Below the pieces are notes generated by a model. The model was given only the letters and a program-made list of their open reading frames with translations, was not told the DNA's origin and did no database searches. From Chryseobacterium cupriresistens (GTDB lineage Bacteria; Bacteroidota; Bacteroidia; Flavobacteriales; Weeksellaceae): a stretch of DNA of 64,000 nt. The translations under genes and the position numbers were made by a program. Shown here in pieces: positions 34,655-42,594 of this stretch (the first letter of the stretch is position 1; every line of letters begins with the position of its first letter). The stretch spans positions 1-64,000 of the forward strand of contig NZ_JBKKJT010000009.1 in the NCBI RefSeq assembly GCF_046614675.1, given 5' to 3'.

Positions 34655-35482
34655 ATGAAAACAAGTACTTTATTTATTTTTTCAGCCTTAGTGGCTTTAG
34701 CCTCATGTAATGATAAACATGAGAACAGAAACAGAGACCGGGAAGGAGACAAAAGTAATTGGGTAGAGAAAGTAGTGAGCAAAGAAAGCGGCCCGATACA
34801 GCATAAGGAATTTAACGGTGATTTTGATGAAATTCAGGTTTCACAGGCCATTGAAGCAGAAATTATAAAATCTGAAACTGAGAAAGTTGAAATCTCAGCC
34901 CCTCAAAGTATCATTGATGAAATTCTGGTAGAAAATGATGGCGGGAAACTGCACATTCATTATAAGCCGGGGATCAGAGTGATGAATATCAGTAAAGTGA
35001 CAGCGAAGATTTATGCAAAAGACTTTAAAAAACTCCTTGCCGATTCAGCAGCAAGAATTATTGTAAAAGATAAATTTACCCAGGAAAAAACAGATATCGA
35101 AGCATCAAGTGCAGGAAGTATTTCCGGAGACCTTGAAGCGAATGATATGGATATCAATGTAAGCAGCAGCAGTAGTTTCGATGGTAAAATATGGGCCGTA
35201 AACCTTGATATTGAATCTTCATCAGGATCAACTCTTGATCTCTCCGGTAAAGCAAAAAAAGTAGACGTGAGTGCTTCTTCAGGGAGCAGCGTTTCTGCTA
35301 AAGGAGTTATCGCTGATGATGTAGAGGCAGATGCTTCCAGTGGAGCAAGTATACATATAAGTGCTGTTTCCAGTGTAAATGCCGGGGCATCATCTGGTGG
35401 AAGTGTGGATATCTCGAAAAAAGGAGAGCTTAAGAGCGTGATAAAAGACGAAAGCAGCGGTGGAAGCGTAAACATCCAATAA
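34655..35482 (+). CDS. Head-GIN-domain (DUF2807) lipoprotein
   Basis: This 275-residue lipoprotein has a signal ending ALASC (Cys18) and a charged spacer (KHENRNRDREGDKSNW). It continues into a right-handed beta-helix-like DUF2807 domain, with FDEIQVSQAIEAEI and then repeating Ser/Gly/Ala-rich turns (SSSSFDG, SSGSTLDLSG, SSGSSVSAKG, SSGGSVDISKK). The function is unknown. Its stop codon is one base from the end of the convergent antiporter gene, with no room for a terminator. Confidence 0.88.
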   Translation: MKTSTLFIFSALVALASCNDKHENRNRDREGDKSNWVEKVVSKESGPIQHKEFNGDFDEIQVSQAIEAEIIKSETEKVEISAPQSIIDEILVENDGGKLHIHYKPGIRVMNISKVTAKIYAKDFKKLLADSAARIIVKDKFTQEKTDIEASSAGSISGDLEANDMDINVSSSSSFDGKIWAVNLDIESSSGSTLDLSGKAKKVDVSASSGSSVSAKGVIADDVEADASSGASIHISAVSSVNAGASSGGSVDISKKGELKSVIKDESSGGSVNIQ

Positions 35483-35483
35483 A

Positions 35484-37373
35484 TTAATCCTGGGTTTCTT
35501 CCTCATCTTCTTCATCTGCGGATGAGGAACCTTCCCAGTTTTTATTTTCAAAATTAAGATTATCATAAGCTAATAATTCCTCCTCTCGCTGGAGGATTTC
35601 TTTTGTGGTAAACAGGGTAATGTCTTCATCATTTTCCTTCATTTTTGCCAGCTTCCGGATTGACGCTTTATCAATAGCCATAAATCTTTGTCCGAGACGT
35701 CTTGCTGCGTATTTTCTCATTCCCGTTTCATGAAGTACATCCACAGCCATATCCACAGCCGTTCCTAATGTTTCACGGTAAATGTGATTGACTCCGCTGT
35801 TCAGATAATCATAAGCATCAATCCTGTTTTTTGCCCTTACAAAAATTTTCACATTGGGATAATGTTCACGGACAAGTTCTGCAATAAACTTATTATCATC
35901 CGGATCATCCAGACATAAAACGAGAATTTCAGCATCTTCAATTCCTGCCGCTCTTAAAATAGGAATTCTCGTTGCGTCACCGTAATAGACTTTAAAACCA
36001 TAGCTTCTGAGAAGCTTCACACGGTCAGAATCCCGGTCCAAAACGGTAGCTGATATTTTATTGGCTTTTAAAAGACGTCCTACGGTACTTCCAAAATGCC
36101 CGAAACCTACAATGATGATTTTCTTTTGAGTAACATTGCTGTCAAGAATATTATAGTCATGTTCCTCTTCAGGAATTTCTTTGATAAATGTCGGAGTAAT
36201 AAATTTGTCATTGATGATGAGAAGAATAGGAGTGATACACATGGTAATTGCCGTAACAGCCATCATCTGTGCATTCATCTCCGGCCCTAAAAGATAAAGA
36301 TCCGATGCATAATTAAGCAGTACAAATGCAAATTCTCCTACCTGAGAAAGGGCAAATGCATAAAAAAGACTTTGGGGAGTATCTATCCTGAAGAATTTTC
36401 CAATGGTGTATAAAACCACGAATTTTACAGCCAGCACGGCAAAAACAGTACTGAAGATAAATAAGGGATCTTGCTGGATAATATTAAAATTAATGGTAGA
36501 CCCTACACTCACAAAGAAAACAGCTAAAAGCAAGCCTTTGAACGGATCAATCTGTGCTTCCAGCTCATGACGGAATTCACTGTTGGCAAGCATTACTCCT
36601 GCCAGGAAAGCACCTAAAGCAGGTGAAAGGCCGATCACCACCATCAGCTCCGAAACCCCAATAACCAGAAATAATGAAGAAGCAGTCAATAGCTCTGACA
36701 TTCCCGATTTTGAAACATAGCGCAGAAAAGGAACAAATACATATCGCCCCAATAAAATAAGCAATGCTACTCCGAAAATAACCGTCCCGGCCTGAAGCCA
36801 TTCCGGGAGTTTCTGGATCAGAATCTGAATTTCATTGTCATGATGCTTGGCTTTATAATTGGCCAGAATAGGCAATATGGCCAGAATAGGAATTACCGAA
36901 ATATCCTGAAACAGCAGGGTAGAAAATGAAGCTTCTCCAGCGGTAGTCTTGAGGTTGTTTTTTTCTTGTAAAGTCTGCAGAACAATAGCTGTAGAAGATA
37001 GGGCAAAACACATGGCAATAGCAATGGCTTTGTCTACTCTCCAGCCTACGCTTGTGAATACCAGGAAAAGCAGCAGAATGGTAAGAGCCATCTGTGACAG
37101 TCCCAATCCCATTATCTTCTTTCGCATTTCCCAGAACTTCCGTGGCTCCAGTTCCAAACCTACCAAAAATAAAAGCATGATCACGCCAAACTCGCTGGCA
37201 TGCATAATATCGTTAACATTGTTTCCTGTAAGTTTAAGGACATAAGGGCCTATGATAATTCCTCCTAAAATATAACCGATGACAGAACTCAGCCCTAATT
37301 TCCTGGCCAATGGAACCATGATAATGGCTACACCCAGGAAAATTAATGTGTTCATCGCTAAGCTGGATTCCAT
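35484..37373 (-). CDS. kefB: CPA2 cation:proton antiporter, Kef type
   Basis: This K+/H+ antiporter or glutathione-gated potassium-efflux-like transporter has 629 residues. A membrane part of about 12 segments (1-390) includes LLFLVGLELEPRKFW and GAFLAGVMLANSEF. A Rossmann RCK/TrkA-N domain starts near residue 415 (IIIVGFGHFGSTVGRLL, then VYYGDATR). The end is a strongly acidic tail (SSADEEDEEETQD). The gene starts 3 bases after the flavodoxin-like partner gene, the usual Kef/ancillary-subunit pairing. Exact KefB or KefC assignment is not possible. Confidence 0.88.
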   Translation of the reverse strand: MESSLAMNTLIFLGVAIIMVPLARKLGLSSVIGYILGGIIIGPYVLKLTGNNVNDIMHASEFGVIMLLFLVGLELEPRKFWEMRKKIMGLGLSQMALTILLLFLVFTSVGWRVDKAIAIAMCFALSSTAIVLQTLQEKNNLKTTAGEASFSTLLFQDISVIPILAILPILANYKAKHHDNEIQILIQKLPEWLQAGTVIFGVALLILLGRYVFVPFLRYVSKSGMSELLTASSLFLVIGVSELMVVIGLSPALGAFLAGVMLANSEFRHELEAQIDPFKGLLLAVFFVSVGSTINFNIIQQDPLFIFSTVFAVLAVKFVVLYTIGKFFRIDTPQSLFYAFALSQVGEFAFVLLNYASDLYLLGPEMNAQMMAVTAITMCITPILLIINDKFITPTFIKEIPEEEHDYNILDSNVTQKKIIIVGFGHFGSTVGRLLKANKISATVLDRDSDRVKLLRSYGFKVYYGDATRIPILRAAGIEDAEILVLCLDDPDDNKFIAELVREHYPNVKIFVRAKNRIDAYDYLNSGVNHIYRETLGTAVDMAVDVLHETGMRKYAARRLGQRFMAIDKASIRKLAKMKENDEDITLFTTKEILQREEELLAYDNLNFENKNWEGSSSADEEDEEETQD

Positions 37374-37376
37374 ATG

Positions 37377-37898
37377 CTATTGATTGAGTAGTTCTGTAAA
37401 TTCTTTTTTGTGTAAAATAATTTCTTTTTTAGAGAGCTTATTGGCTTCGTATACAATTTTGATATGTTTGATATCCGCTTTAAAAACTTTTAATGAAACA
37501 ATAAGCCCGCTGATGAGTTCATCTATGGTATATTGATAAGTTCCGGTTTTGCTGAAAGATCTTTCTTTTCCGCCGGTGGTTACCAGAATATAGACTTCTT
37601 TTCCTTCGAGTGGATTATGTTCGCCCTCTTTCAGCCAGTCTCTGTCGAAAACTTCATCAATCCATAATCTGAGAAGAGGAGGCATTCCGAACCATATCAG
37701 GGGAAACTGGAAGATAAAACGTTCATAGTTTTTAAGGCGTTTCCTTTCCCGGAAAGCTGCGATATGAAAGTCAGGATATTCTTCGTAAAGATCTCTCAGG
37801 GTATAATGCTGGTGGCGAACGTAGAAATTGATGAGCTCTACATTCGAATTGGAGTGCTCCAGATAAGGGTGTGCAAATACTACCAGCGTCTTCTTCAT
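37377..37898 (-). CDS. KefF/KefG-type NAD(P)H oxidoreductase (antiporter ancillary subunit)
   Basis: This 173-residue flavodoxin-2-fold protein activates or regulates Kef antiporters in characterised systems. Signatures are VFAHPYLEHSNSN at the start, FQFPLIWFGMPPLLRLWIDEVF and YILVTTGGKERSFSKTGTYQYT. It is the first gene of a two-gene operon with the antiporter, three bases apart, which strongly supports the assignment. No clear -7 element is visible upstream. Confidence 0.88.
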   Translation of the reverse strand: MKKTLVVFAHPYLEHSNSNVELINFYVRHQHYTLRDLYEEYPDFHIAAFRERKRLKNYERFIFQFPLIWFGMPPLLRLWIDEVFDRDWLKEGEHNPLEGKEVYILVTTGGKERSFSKTGTYQYTIDELISGLIVSLKVFKADIKHIKIVYEANKLSKKEIILHKKEFTELLNQ

Positions 37899-38043
37899 AA
37901 TCCTGTTTTCCGTAAATATAGTGAAAAAATATTGAATAAAAGGTGGTTTTTATGATGTTTTATTAACTTTTTAACAGCTAAATATCAATTTAACATTAAT
38001 AAAAGTTAATAAATCAGTATTATTTTGGTTTTTAAATAAAAAA

Positions 38044-38066
38044 AATCAGATCGTGATGATCTGATT
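38044..38066 (-). terminator. Terminator of the lemA-TPM operon
   Basis: A 9-bp stem AATCAGATC / GATCTGATT with a 5-base loop is followed on the minus strand by a run of T. It lies 27 bases past the last stop codon. Confidence 0.88.
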
Positions 38067-38092
38067 CTATATCATTTTTGAATATTTCTTGA

Positions 38093-38905
38093 TTACCATC
38101 CACCGGATGCACCGCCTCCTCCGAAACTTCCACCGCCGCCGAAGCCTCCGAATCCGCCTCCGCCACCTGAACTTCCACCGCCAAAGCCACCTCCTCCGAA
38201 GCTGCCAGGGAATGGGAAGAAACCGCCAGGATAATTTCTGCGTCCTCTTCTGGTGATGATCACATCATCATCGTCGTCATTATTTCCGCCACGTCCACCA
38301 CCTCTGTTTCCAAAAAGGATAGCAATGATGATGAAAATAATAAAAGCAATGATAAGAACTTTAAAGGCACTTCCATTACCGGAAGGAGCCGTTGTAGCTA
38401 CAGGTTTGAATTTTCCCTCAACAGCCTCCATAATCGCTGAGGTTCCACCATTGATCCCTTCATACCAAAGTCCTTTTTTGAAATTTGGGGTGACGATGTA
38501 ATCTAAGATCTGTCCAGCTACTGAAGCGGTAAGGTATTGCTCTACGGCACGCCCCTGTTGGATAGACATCGTTCTGTCTTCTGTTGCGATAAGGAAAACC
38601 ACTCCGTTGTCTACTCCTTTTTTTCCGATTTTCCATTTTTCACCAAACATGGTGGCCAGAAAATTTACATCTTCTCCTTTGGTAGAACGGATGATGACAA
38701 CTTCAATTTCCGTTGAGGTAGAATCTGCAAACTTGATCAGTTTATGATTAAGTGCATCTTTTTCCTGCTGGGAAAGTAATCCGGCTTCATCAAAAACAGG
38801 ATAAAGCACTGCTGGCTTTTCAGGAATGGTATATTGTGCTGATACAAAAGTGTAAAAGCAGAGCAGTAAAAATGAAAATACTATTTTAAGAGAACGTAAT
38901 TTCAT
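38093..38905 (-). CDS. TPM-domain protein with C-terminal glycine-rich tail
   Basis: This 270-residue envelope protein begins with a signal peptide (to about VSAQ). A TPM domain follows (about 30-165), with PVFDEAGLLSQQEKDALNHKL, EIEVVIIRS and NGVVFLIATEDRTMSIQQG. A transmembrane helix (VLIIAFIIFIIIAILFG) comes next, and then an Arg/Asp patch and a Gly/Ser/Phe tail of about 45 residues, as in YgcG-like proteins. It overlaps the preceding TPM gene by 20 bases. The TPM family is associated with photosystem repair in plants; the bacterial role is unclear. Confidence 0.9.
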   Translation of the reverse strand: MKLRSLKIVFSFLLLCFYTFVSAQYTIPEKPAVLYPVFDEAGLLSQQEKDALNHKLIKFADSTSTEIEVVIIRSTKGEDVNFLATMFGEKWKIGKKGVDNGVVFLIATEDRTMSIQQGRAVEQYLTASVAGQILDYIVTPNFKKGLWYEGINGGTSAIMEAVEGKFKPVATTAPSGNGSAFKVLIIAFIIFIIIAILFGNRGGGRGGNNDDDDDVIITRRGRRNYPGGFFPFPGSFGGGGFGGGSSGGGGGFGGFGGGGSFGGGGASGGW

Positions 38906-39314
38906 TTGGAAGTTGGTTTGGGTTTTCTCCTTCTACAGGAAAATGTTTTTTGAGTTCAAGTCCTGTTTCCAGGATGGCACTTTTCAGAGCCTGATAATAA
39001 TTTCCTTTGGCAAATTCTGCGGTGATATAATCGTGAAGATGATCCCAGTAAGACTGTTTTACTTTTTCATGAATGCCGGTATCTCCAATGATGGTAAGAT
39101 ATTTCTGTTCAAAATTGACATGGAAGAGTACTGCATTTCTGTCTGCTGTTTTATCCATAGCCAGTTTTTTGAAAACTTCAAATGCAGTCTTGGCATCGCG
39201 GTTTTCCGTATTGGAATCAATATGCACTCTGATCTCTCCCGTAGAATGATCTTCCGCAGACTGAATCGCTTCCACAAGGGAAGCGATCTGTTGATTTGTT
39301 AGGAAATTACCCAT
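38886..39314 (-). CDS. TPM-domain protein without signal peptide
   Basis: This 142-residue protein is a bare TPM domain (QQIASLVEAIQSAEDHSTGEIRVHIDSNTEN ... RNAVLFHVNFEQKYLTIIGDTGI) with no export signal or membrane helix. It begins 2 bases after the lemA stop codon and overlaps the next TPM gene by 20 bases, so translation of the three genes is probably coupled. A likely partner of LemA and the second TPM protein at the inner membrane. Confidence 0.9.
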   Translation of the reverse strand: MGNFLTNQQIASLVEAIQSAEDHSTGEIRVHIDSNTENRDAKTAFEVFKKLAMDKTADRNAVLFHVNFEQKYLTIIGDTGIHEKVKQSYWDHLHDYITAEFAKGNYYQALKSAILETGLELKKHFPVEGENPNQLPNEITFS

Positions 39315-39316
39315 TA

Positions 39317-39922
39317 TTATTTGAATACTTCAGGAGCTTTTTGAGCGCCTGCGTCAGCTTTGAAATAAGGTTTTTCTTTGAAGTTGGTGAAATTCGCCAG
39401 AATATTATTCGGGAAAGTCTTGATGGAAGTATTATAATCCTTTGCAGCATCATTATAGTAAACCGTTTCAGTTCTGATACTATTTTCAATAGCAGTGTAT
39501 TCTCTCTGGAAGTTGATATACTGCTGGTCTGCTTTCAGGTTAGGATAAGATTCCACCACGGCCATCAATCTGCTTAATGCCCCCGATAATTCTCCTTGTG
39601 CTGCCTGGAATTTAGCCAGATCAGCTTCGGTCATATTCGTAGGATCAATATTGATGGAAGTAGCTTTGGAACGGGCTTCCACAACTTGTGTTAAAGTTTC
39701 CTGCTCAAATTTTGAATACGATTTTACGGTTCTTTCCAGGTTAGGAATAAGGTTGGCTCTTTTCTGATAAACAGTCTCTACATTAGACCATTTTGCGTTC
39801 ACAGTCTGTTCTTTGTTGACAAAGCTGTTATATCCGCTTTTTCCCCAGAAGAATAGAATTGCAACAATAATAAGAAGGGCAATACCAATGGTTCCTGCAC
39901 CCAGACATCCTTTATTTTTCAT
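39317..39922 (-). CDS. lemA: LemA family protein
   Basis: This 201-residue inner-membrane protein has one N-terminal helix (GIALLIIVAILFFWGKSGYNSF) and a long helical-bundle domain (NAKWSNVETVYQKRANLIPNL, then LVEARSKATSI). LemA and TPM genes are frequently linked in bacteria, as here, and the three-gene operon points to a shared envelope function. A -7 element lies 30 bases upstream. Confidence 0.93.
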   Translation of the reverse strand: MKNKGCLGAGTIGIALLIIVAILFFWGKSGYNSFVNKEQTVNAKWSNVETVYQKRANLIPNLERTVKSYSKFEQETLTQVVEARSKATSINIDPTNMTEADLAKFQAAQGELSGALSRLMAVVESYPNLKADQQYINFQREYTAIENSIRTETVYYNDAAKDYNTSIKTFPNNILANFTNFKEKPYFKADAGAQKAPEVFK

Positions 39923-39952
39923 AGTTTATTTTTTTAAATTTTTTGTGCTAAC

Positions 39953-39960
39953 CAAATATA
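39953..39960 (-). promoter_or_regulatory. -7 element of the lemA operon
   Basis: TATATTTG on the minus strand. It is 12 bases from the divergent folA -7 element, so the two promoters share DNA and may compete. Confidence 0.6.
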
Positions 39961-39972
39961 CAAATTATGTGC

Positions 39973-39980
39973 TAATTTTG
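39973..39980 (+). promoter_or_regulatory. -7 element of folA
   Basis: TAATTTTG, 15 bases before the folA start codon. Confidence 0.6.
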
Positions 39981-39995
39981 TAAAAAATTATTTGA

Positions 39996-40493
39996 ATGAC
40001 AACAATAGTGGTGGCAATGGGAGAGAAAAATGAAATTGGTTTTGAAAACCAGTTGCTTTGGCATCTTCCTAAAGATTTGAAACATTTTAAAGATATTACT
40101 TCCGGACATCCGGTTATTATGGGGAGAAAGACCTATGAAAGTATTGGAAAAGCTCTTCCGAACCGTACCAACATTGTTGTGTCAAGAAAGAAAGATTGGT
40201 TTGAGGAAGGAATTCTTATTGTAGGAAGCATCAAAGAAGCATTGAAATTTGCCAGGAAGATTGATGAAGAAGTTTTTGTTATTGGTGGCGGAAATATCTA
40301 TGAGCAGACTATGGATGTAGTGGACAAACTTGAAGTTACTTTGGTGAAAGCAGACCTTCAGGCTGATACATTCTTTCCGGAAATAGATCCGAAAATCTGG
40401 AAAATGACCAACGAAATCTGCCATGAGAAAGATGAAAAGAACGGTTATGATTTCTGTTTCCAGACGTTTGAAAAAATAAAAAGCGAAGCGTAG
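39996..40493 (+). CDS. folA: Dihydrofolate reductase
   Basis: This enzyme reduces dihydrofolate to tetrahydrofolate with NADPH. The 165 residues contain the standard motifs: NEIGFENQLLWHLPKDLKHFK, PVIMGRKTYESIG, ALPNRTNIVVSR and EVFVIGGGNIYEQ. The length is typical of chromosomal DHFR. Its start follows a divergent promoter region shared with lemA, and an extragenic repeat begins just after its stop codon. Confidence 0.96.
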   Translation: MTTIVVAMGEKNEIGFENQLLWHLPKDLKHFKDITSGHPVIMGRKTYESIGKALPNRTNIVVSRKKDWFEEGILIVGSIKEALKFARKIDEEVFVIGGGNIYEQTMDVVDKLEVTLVKADLQADTFFPEIDPKIWKMTNEICHEKDEKNGYDFCFQTFEKIKSEA

Positions 40494-40501
40494 AGCCAAT
40501 A

Positions 40502-40592
40502 GTCAATTTTTGCTTTGCAAAGTGAAACGTGAATTTCTCACAGCTATAAAAATTAACAGGCACAGCGAATTGACCATTCACCATTGACTTTT
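40502..40592. repeat. Third copy of the ~88-bp extragenic repeat
   Basis: It starts AGTCAATTTTTGCTTTGCAA and ends CCATTCACCATTGACTTTT, and shares the order of motifs with the two copies at 21953-22139. It is more diverged. Its right end runs into the TTTG that appears to be the -33 element of the next gene. Confidence 0.7.
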
Positions 40593-40623
40593 TGAACTTT
40601 AAGCCTTAAATTTATTATCTTTG
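40591..40623 (+). promoter_or_regulatory. Promoter of the TPR membrane protein gene
   Basis: TTTG (40591-40594), a 21-base spacer and TATCTTTG (40616-40623, then C) match the consensus. The ATG is 19 bases downstream. Confidence 0.7.
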
Positions 40624-40641
40624 CACTTCTAAAATTTAATA

Positions 40642-41211
40642 ATGAATAAATACATAAAAATTGCAGTAGCAGCACTTCTTATCCTGTTAGGACTTTATAT
40701 GATGATTTTCACAAGAAATCTGGGATGGGGTATTGTTGTTTTTCTTTTGGCTGCATTTCCGATCTTGCTATTCTTTAAAAATGAATATATCCTTTTGGCA
40801 TTCTGGCAATTAAGAAAGCAGAATATGGAGAAAGCCGGAGAATGGTTATCAAAAATTACAGACTATAAAACACAGCTTCATAAGACTCAATACGGATATT
40901 TCCACTATTTATCAGGGTTGACACAAGCTCAGGATCACCCTGCGAAAGTAGAACCTTTCATGAAAAAAGCGTTGGAATATGGTTTGAATATGAAACACGA
41001 CAGAGCAATGGCTACTTTGAATCTGGCGGCAGCCGCTATTTCCAAAGGAAGAAAACAGGAAGGGCAGAAGCTGTTGGAAGAAGCAAAGAGATTAGACAGT
41101 GCTGGAATGATGACCGATCAGATCAAAATGATGAAAGAACAGTTGAAAATGCCAACCATGCAGAAGCATATGCATAACCCGAATATGAGAAACAGAGGAA
41201 AATTCTTCTAG
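40642..41211 (+). CDS. Small membrane protein with TPR-like repeats
   Basis: I do not assign a family with certainty. The 189 residues have two hydrophobic helices at the N-terminus (IAVAALLILLGLYMMIF; WGIVVFLLAAFPILLFF). A helical region follows that looks like two or three TPR units (FWQLRKQNMEKAGEWLSKI, HYLSGLTQAQDHPAKVEPFMKKAL, ATLNLAAAAISKGRKQEGQKLLEEA). The end is a basic Met-rich tail. It probably acts as an inner-membrane scaffold. Confidence 0.75.
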   Translation: MNKYIKIAVAALLILLGLYMMIFTRNLGWGIVVFLLAAFPILLFFKNEYILLAFWQLRKQNMEKAGEWLSKITDYKTQLHKTQYGYFHYLSGLTQAQDHPAKVEPFMKKALEYGLNMKHDRAMATLNLAAAAISKGRKQEGQKLLEEAKRLDSAGMMTDQIKMMKEQLKMPTMQKHMHNPNMRNRGKFF

Positions 41212-41230
41212 TCATCCTAACATATACTAT

Positions 41231-41257
41231 AAAAGTCCTGAATTTTTCAGGACTTTT
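41231..41257. terminator. Bidirectional terminator
   Basis: A 12-bp stem AAAAGTCCTGAA / TTCAGGACTTTT with a 3-base loop is followed by T residues. It separates convergent genes. Confidence 0.9.
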
Positions 41258-41294
41258 TGTTTTTTATAGTGGAGATAAAAAGTGTCTTTTTAAA

Positions 41295-41930
41295 TTACAT
41301 TTCCGAATTATTATGATCATAGCCGTAAAATTTAGGCATCTGCCAGTGGTATTTTACAGCAAGTGTCCGTATGGCAACAATAAGGAGAATGGTGAGAATC
41401 TGTACAAAAGTATAGGAAAGTACAGAATATTTGGTCATCAACAGAAATACAGCTCCTCCCACAATACATGCAGTAGCATAAATTTCCTTTCTGAAAATCA
41501 AAGGAATCCTGTTGAGCAATATATCCCGGATGATACCGCCAAAACAGCCGGTTATGGTTCCTAATGCAATACAGATCATGGGGTGGATTCCTGCATTTAA
41601 ACCTTTTTGTACACCAATTATGGTAAATAATCCGAGCCCGAAGCTGTCGAAGATAAATAAAGTGACTTTAAAGTTTTTCTCAAGAGATTTGAAGATCATT
41701 GAAAAAATACTGGTCACCAGAATCAGGGTACACATCAGAATATCATGCATCCAGAAAACAGGGATATCAAGCAGCAGGTCTCTTACAGTTCCTCCTCCTA
41801 CAGAAGTTACAAATGCAATAATAAGCACCCCGAACGGATCCAGCCGTTTCTGCATTGCTGCAAAACTTCCGGACATGGAAAAGGCAATGGTCCCAAGGAC
41901 TTCTATTGCAAAATTGAACTGTTCGTGCAT
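41295..41930 (-). CDS. Trimeric intracellular cation channel (TRIC/UPF0126) family protein
   Basis: This 211-residue membrane protein has about seven helices arranged as two three-helix repeats plus one. Repeat signatures are SGSFAAMQKRLDPFGVLIIAFVTSVGGGTVRDLLL and GLNAGIHPMICIALGTITGCFGGIIRDILL. Prokaryotic TRIC proteins conduct K+ and some are linked to amino-acid sensing. A His-rich end (KYHWQMPKFYGYDHNNSEM) is visible. Confidence 0.92.
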   Translation of the reverse strand: MHEQFNFAIEVLGTIAFSMSGSFAAMQKRLDPFGVLIIAFVTSVGGGTVRDLLLDIPVFWMHDILMCTLILVTSIFSMIFKSLEKNFKVTLFIFDSFGLGLFTIIGVQKGLNAGIHPMICIALGTITGCFGGIIRDILLNRIPLIFRKEIYATACIVGGAVFLLMTKYSVLSYTFVQILTILLIVAIRTLAVKYHWQMPKFYGYDHNNSEM

Positions 41931-41950
41931 ATATAATTATAAATGATTGT

Positions 41951-42021
41951 TGATAAATGATAATTGATGAATGATTTCTGCTTAAGCAAATTCTTGGCCA
42001 TTATATCAATTATCATTTATC
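41951..42021. repeat. Long imperfect palindrome with 17-bp perfect arms
   Basis: GATAAATGATAATTGAT (41952-41968) and its exact complement (42005-42021) enclose a 36-base loop, which itself contains GCTTAAGC and the AATGAT/CATTAT-like pairs. It lies between coaD and the TRIC gene, both on the minus strand. It could terminate coaD transcription weakly, but it has no clean T-run and looks like a repeat. Confidence 0.65.
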
Positions 42022-42040
42022 GCTCATCAATTATATTTTT

Positions 42041-42505
42041 TTATCGCTCTACTCTCACGGATTCAGGAACCAGCAGTTCGTATTCCCCTCCATGGTTAAG
42101 GATCTCTCTTACAATACTGCTGCTGATGAATGATTTTCCGGAAGAAGTCAGTAAAAATACCGTTTCCAGTTTTTTATGGGCTAAAGTTCTGTTGGTATGG
42201 GCAATTGCTTTTTCAAACTCGAAATCAGCCGGATTCCTCAGTCCTCTGATGATGTATTGTGCGTTTTTTTCAAAACAGTAATCAACGGTAAGTCCTTCAA
42301 AATAATCTACTTCCACATTGGGAAATTCTGCTACAGAATTCTGGATAAATTCCATTCTTTTTTCAAGAGGGAACATATATTTTTTCTGAGAATTTTGCCC
42401 TATAGCAATGATTAATTTATCAAATAGCGGTGCCGCTCTTTCTATAATGTCGTAATGTCCTAGTGTAATAGGGTCAAAAGACCCTGGGAAAACAGCAATT
42501 TTCAT
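42041..42505 (-). CDS. coaD: Pantetheine-phosphate adenylyltransferase
   Basis: This enzyme catalyses the penultimate step of coenzyme A synthesis. The 154 residues show PGSFDPITLGHYDIIERA (the T/HxGH nucleotidyl-transfer motif, His17), IIRGLRNPADFEFE and FISSSIVRE. The length is typical. It is encoded on the same strand as ddl, 88 bases downstream of it. The gap between them contains a short heptamer repeat. Confidence 0.96.
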   Translation of the reverse strand: MKIAVFPGSFDPITLGHYDIIERAAPLFDKLIIAIGQNSQKKYMFPLEKRMEFIQNSVAEFPNVEVDYFEGLTVDYCFEKNAQYIIRGLRNPADFEFEKAIAHTNRTLAHKKLETVFLLTSSGKSFISSSIVREILNHGGEYELLVPESVRVER

Positions 42506-42559
42506 GTTGTACGAGTTATGATTTTGAGTAGTGAATTATTTGTTAAAAGTGTATTCAAT

Positions 42560-42594
42560 CTCTAACTTCTAACCTCTAATTTCTAACTTCTATT
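42560..42594. repeat. Five degenerate 7-bp tandem units
   Basis: CTCTAAC, TTCTAAC, CTCTAAT, TTCTAAC and TTCTATT run head to tail and end at the ddl stop codon. It is a minor microsatellite-like tract between ddl and coaD. Confidence 0.7.

Noticed and set aside
35011..35475. Antisense frame of 154 codons over the head-GIN lipoprotein gene
   Set aside because: It arises from the Ser/Gly/Ala-rich repeats of the sense gene, whose complement rarely contains stops.
41512..41946. Antisense open frame of 144 codons over the TRIC gene
   Set aside because: It is a shadow of a conserved membrane protein with characteristic repeats on the other strand.
42560..42594. Phase-variable simple repeat in ddl
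   Set aside because: The heptamers are degenerate and only the final base or two touch the ddl stop codon, so length change would not alter the reading frame.
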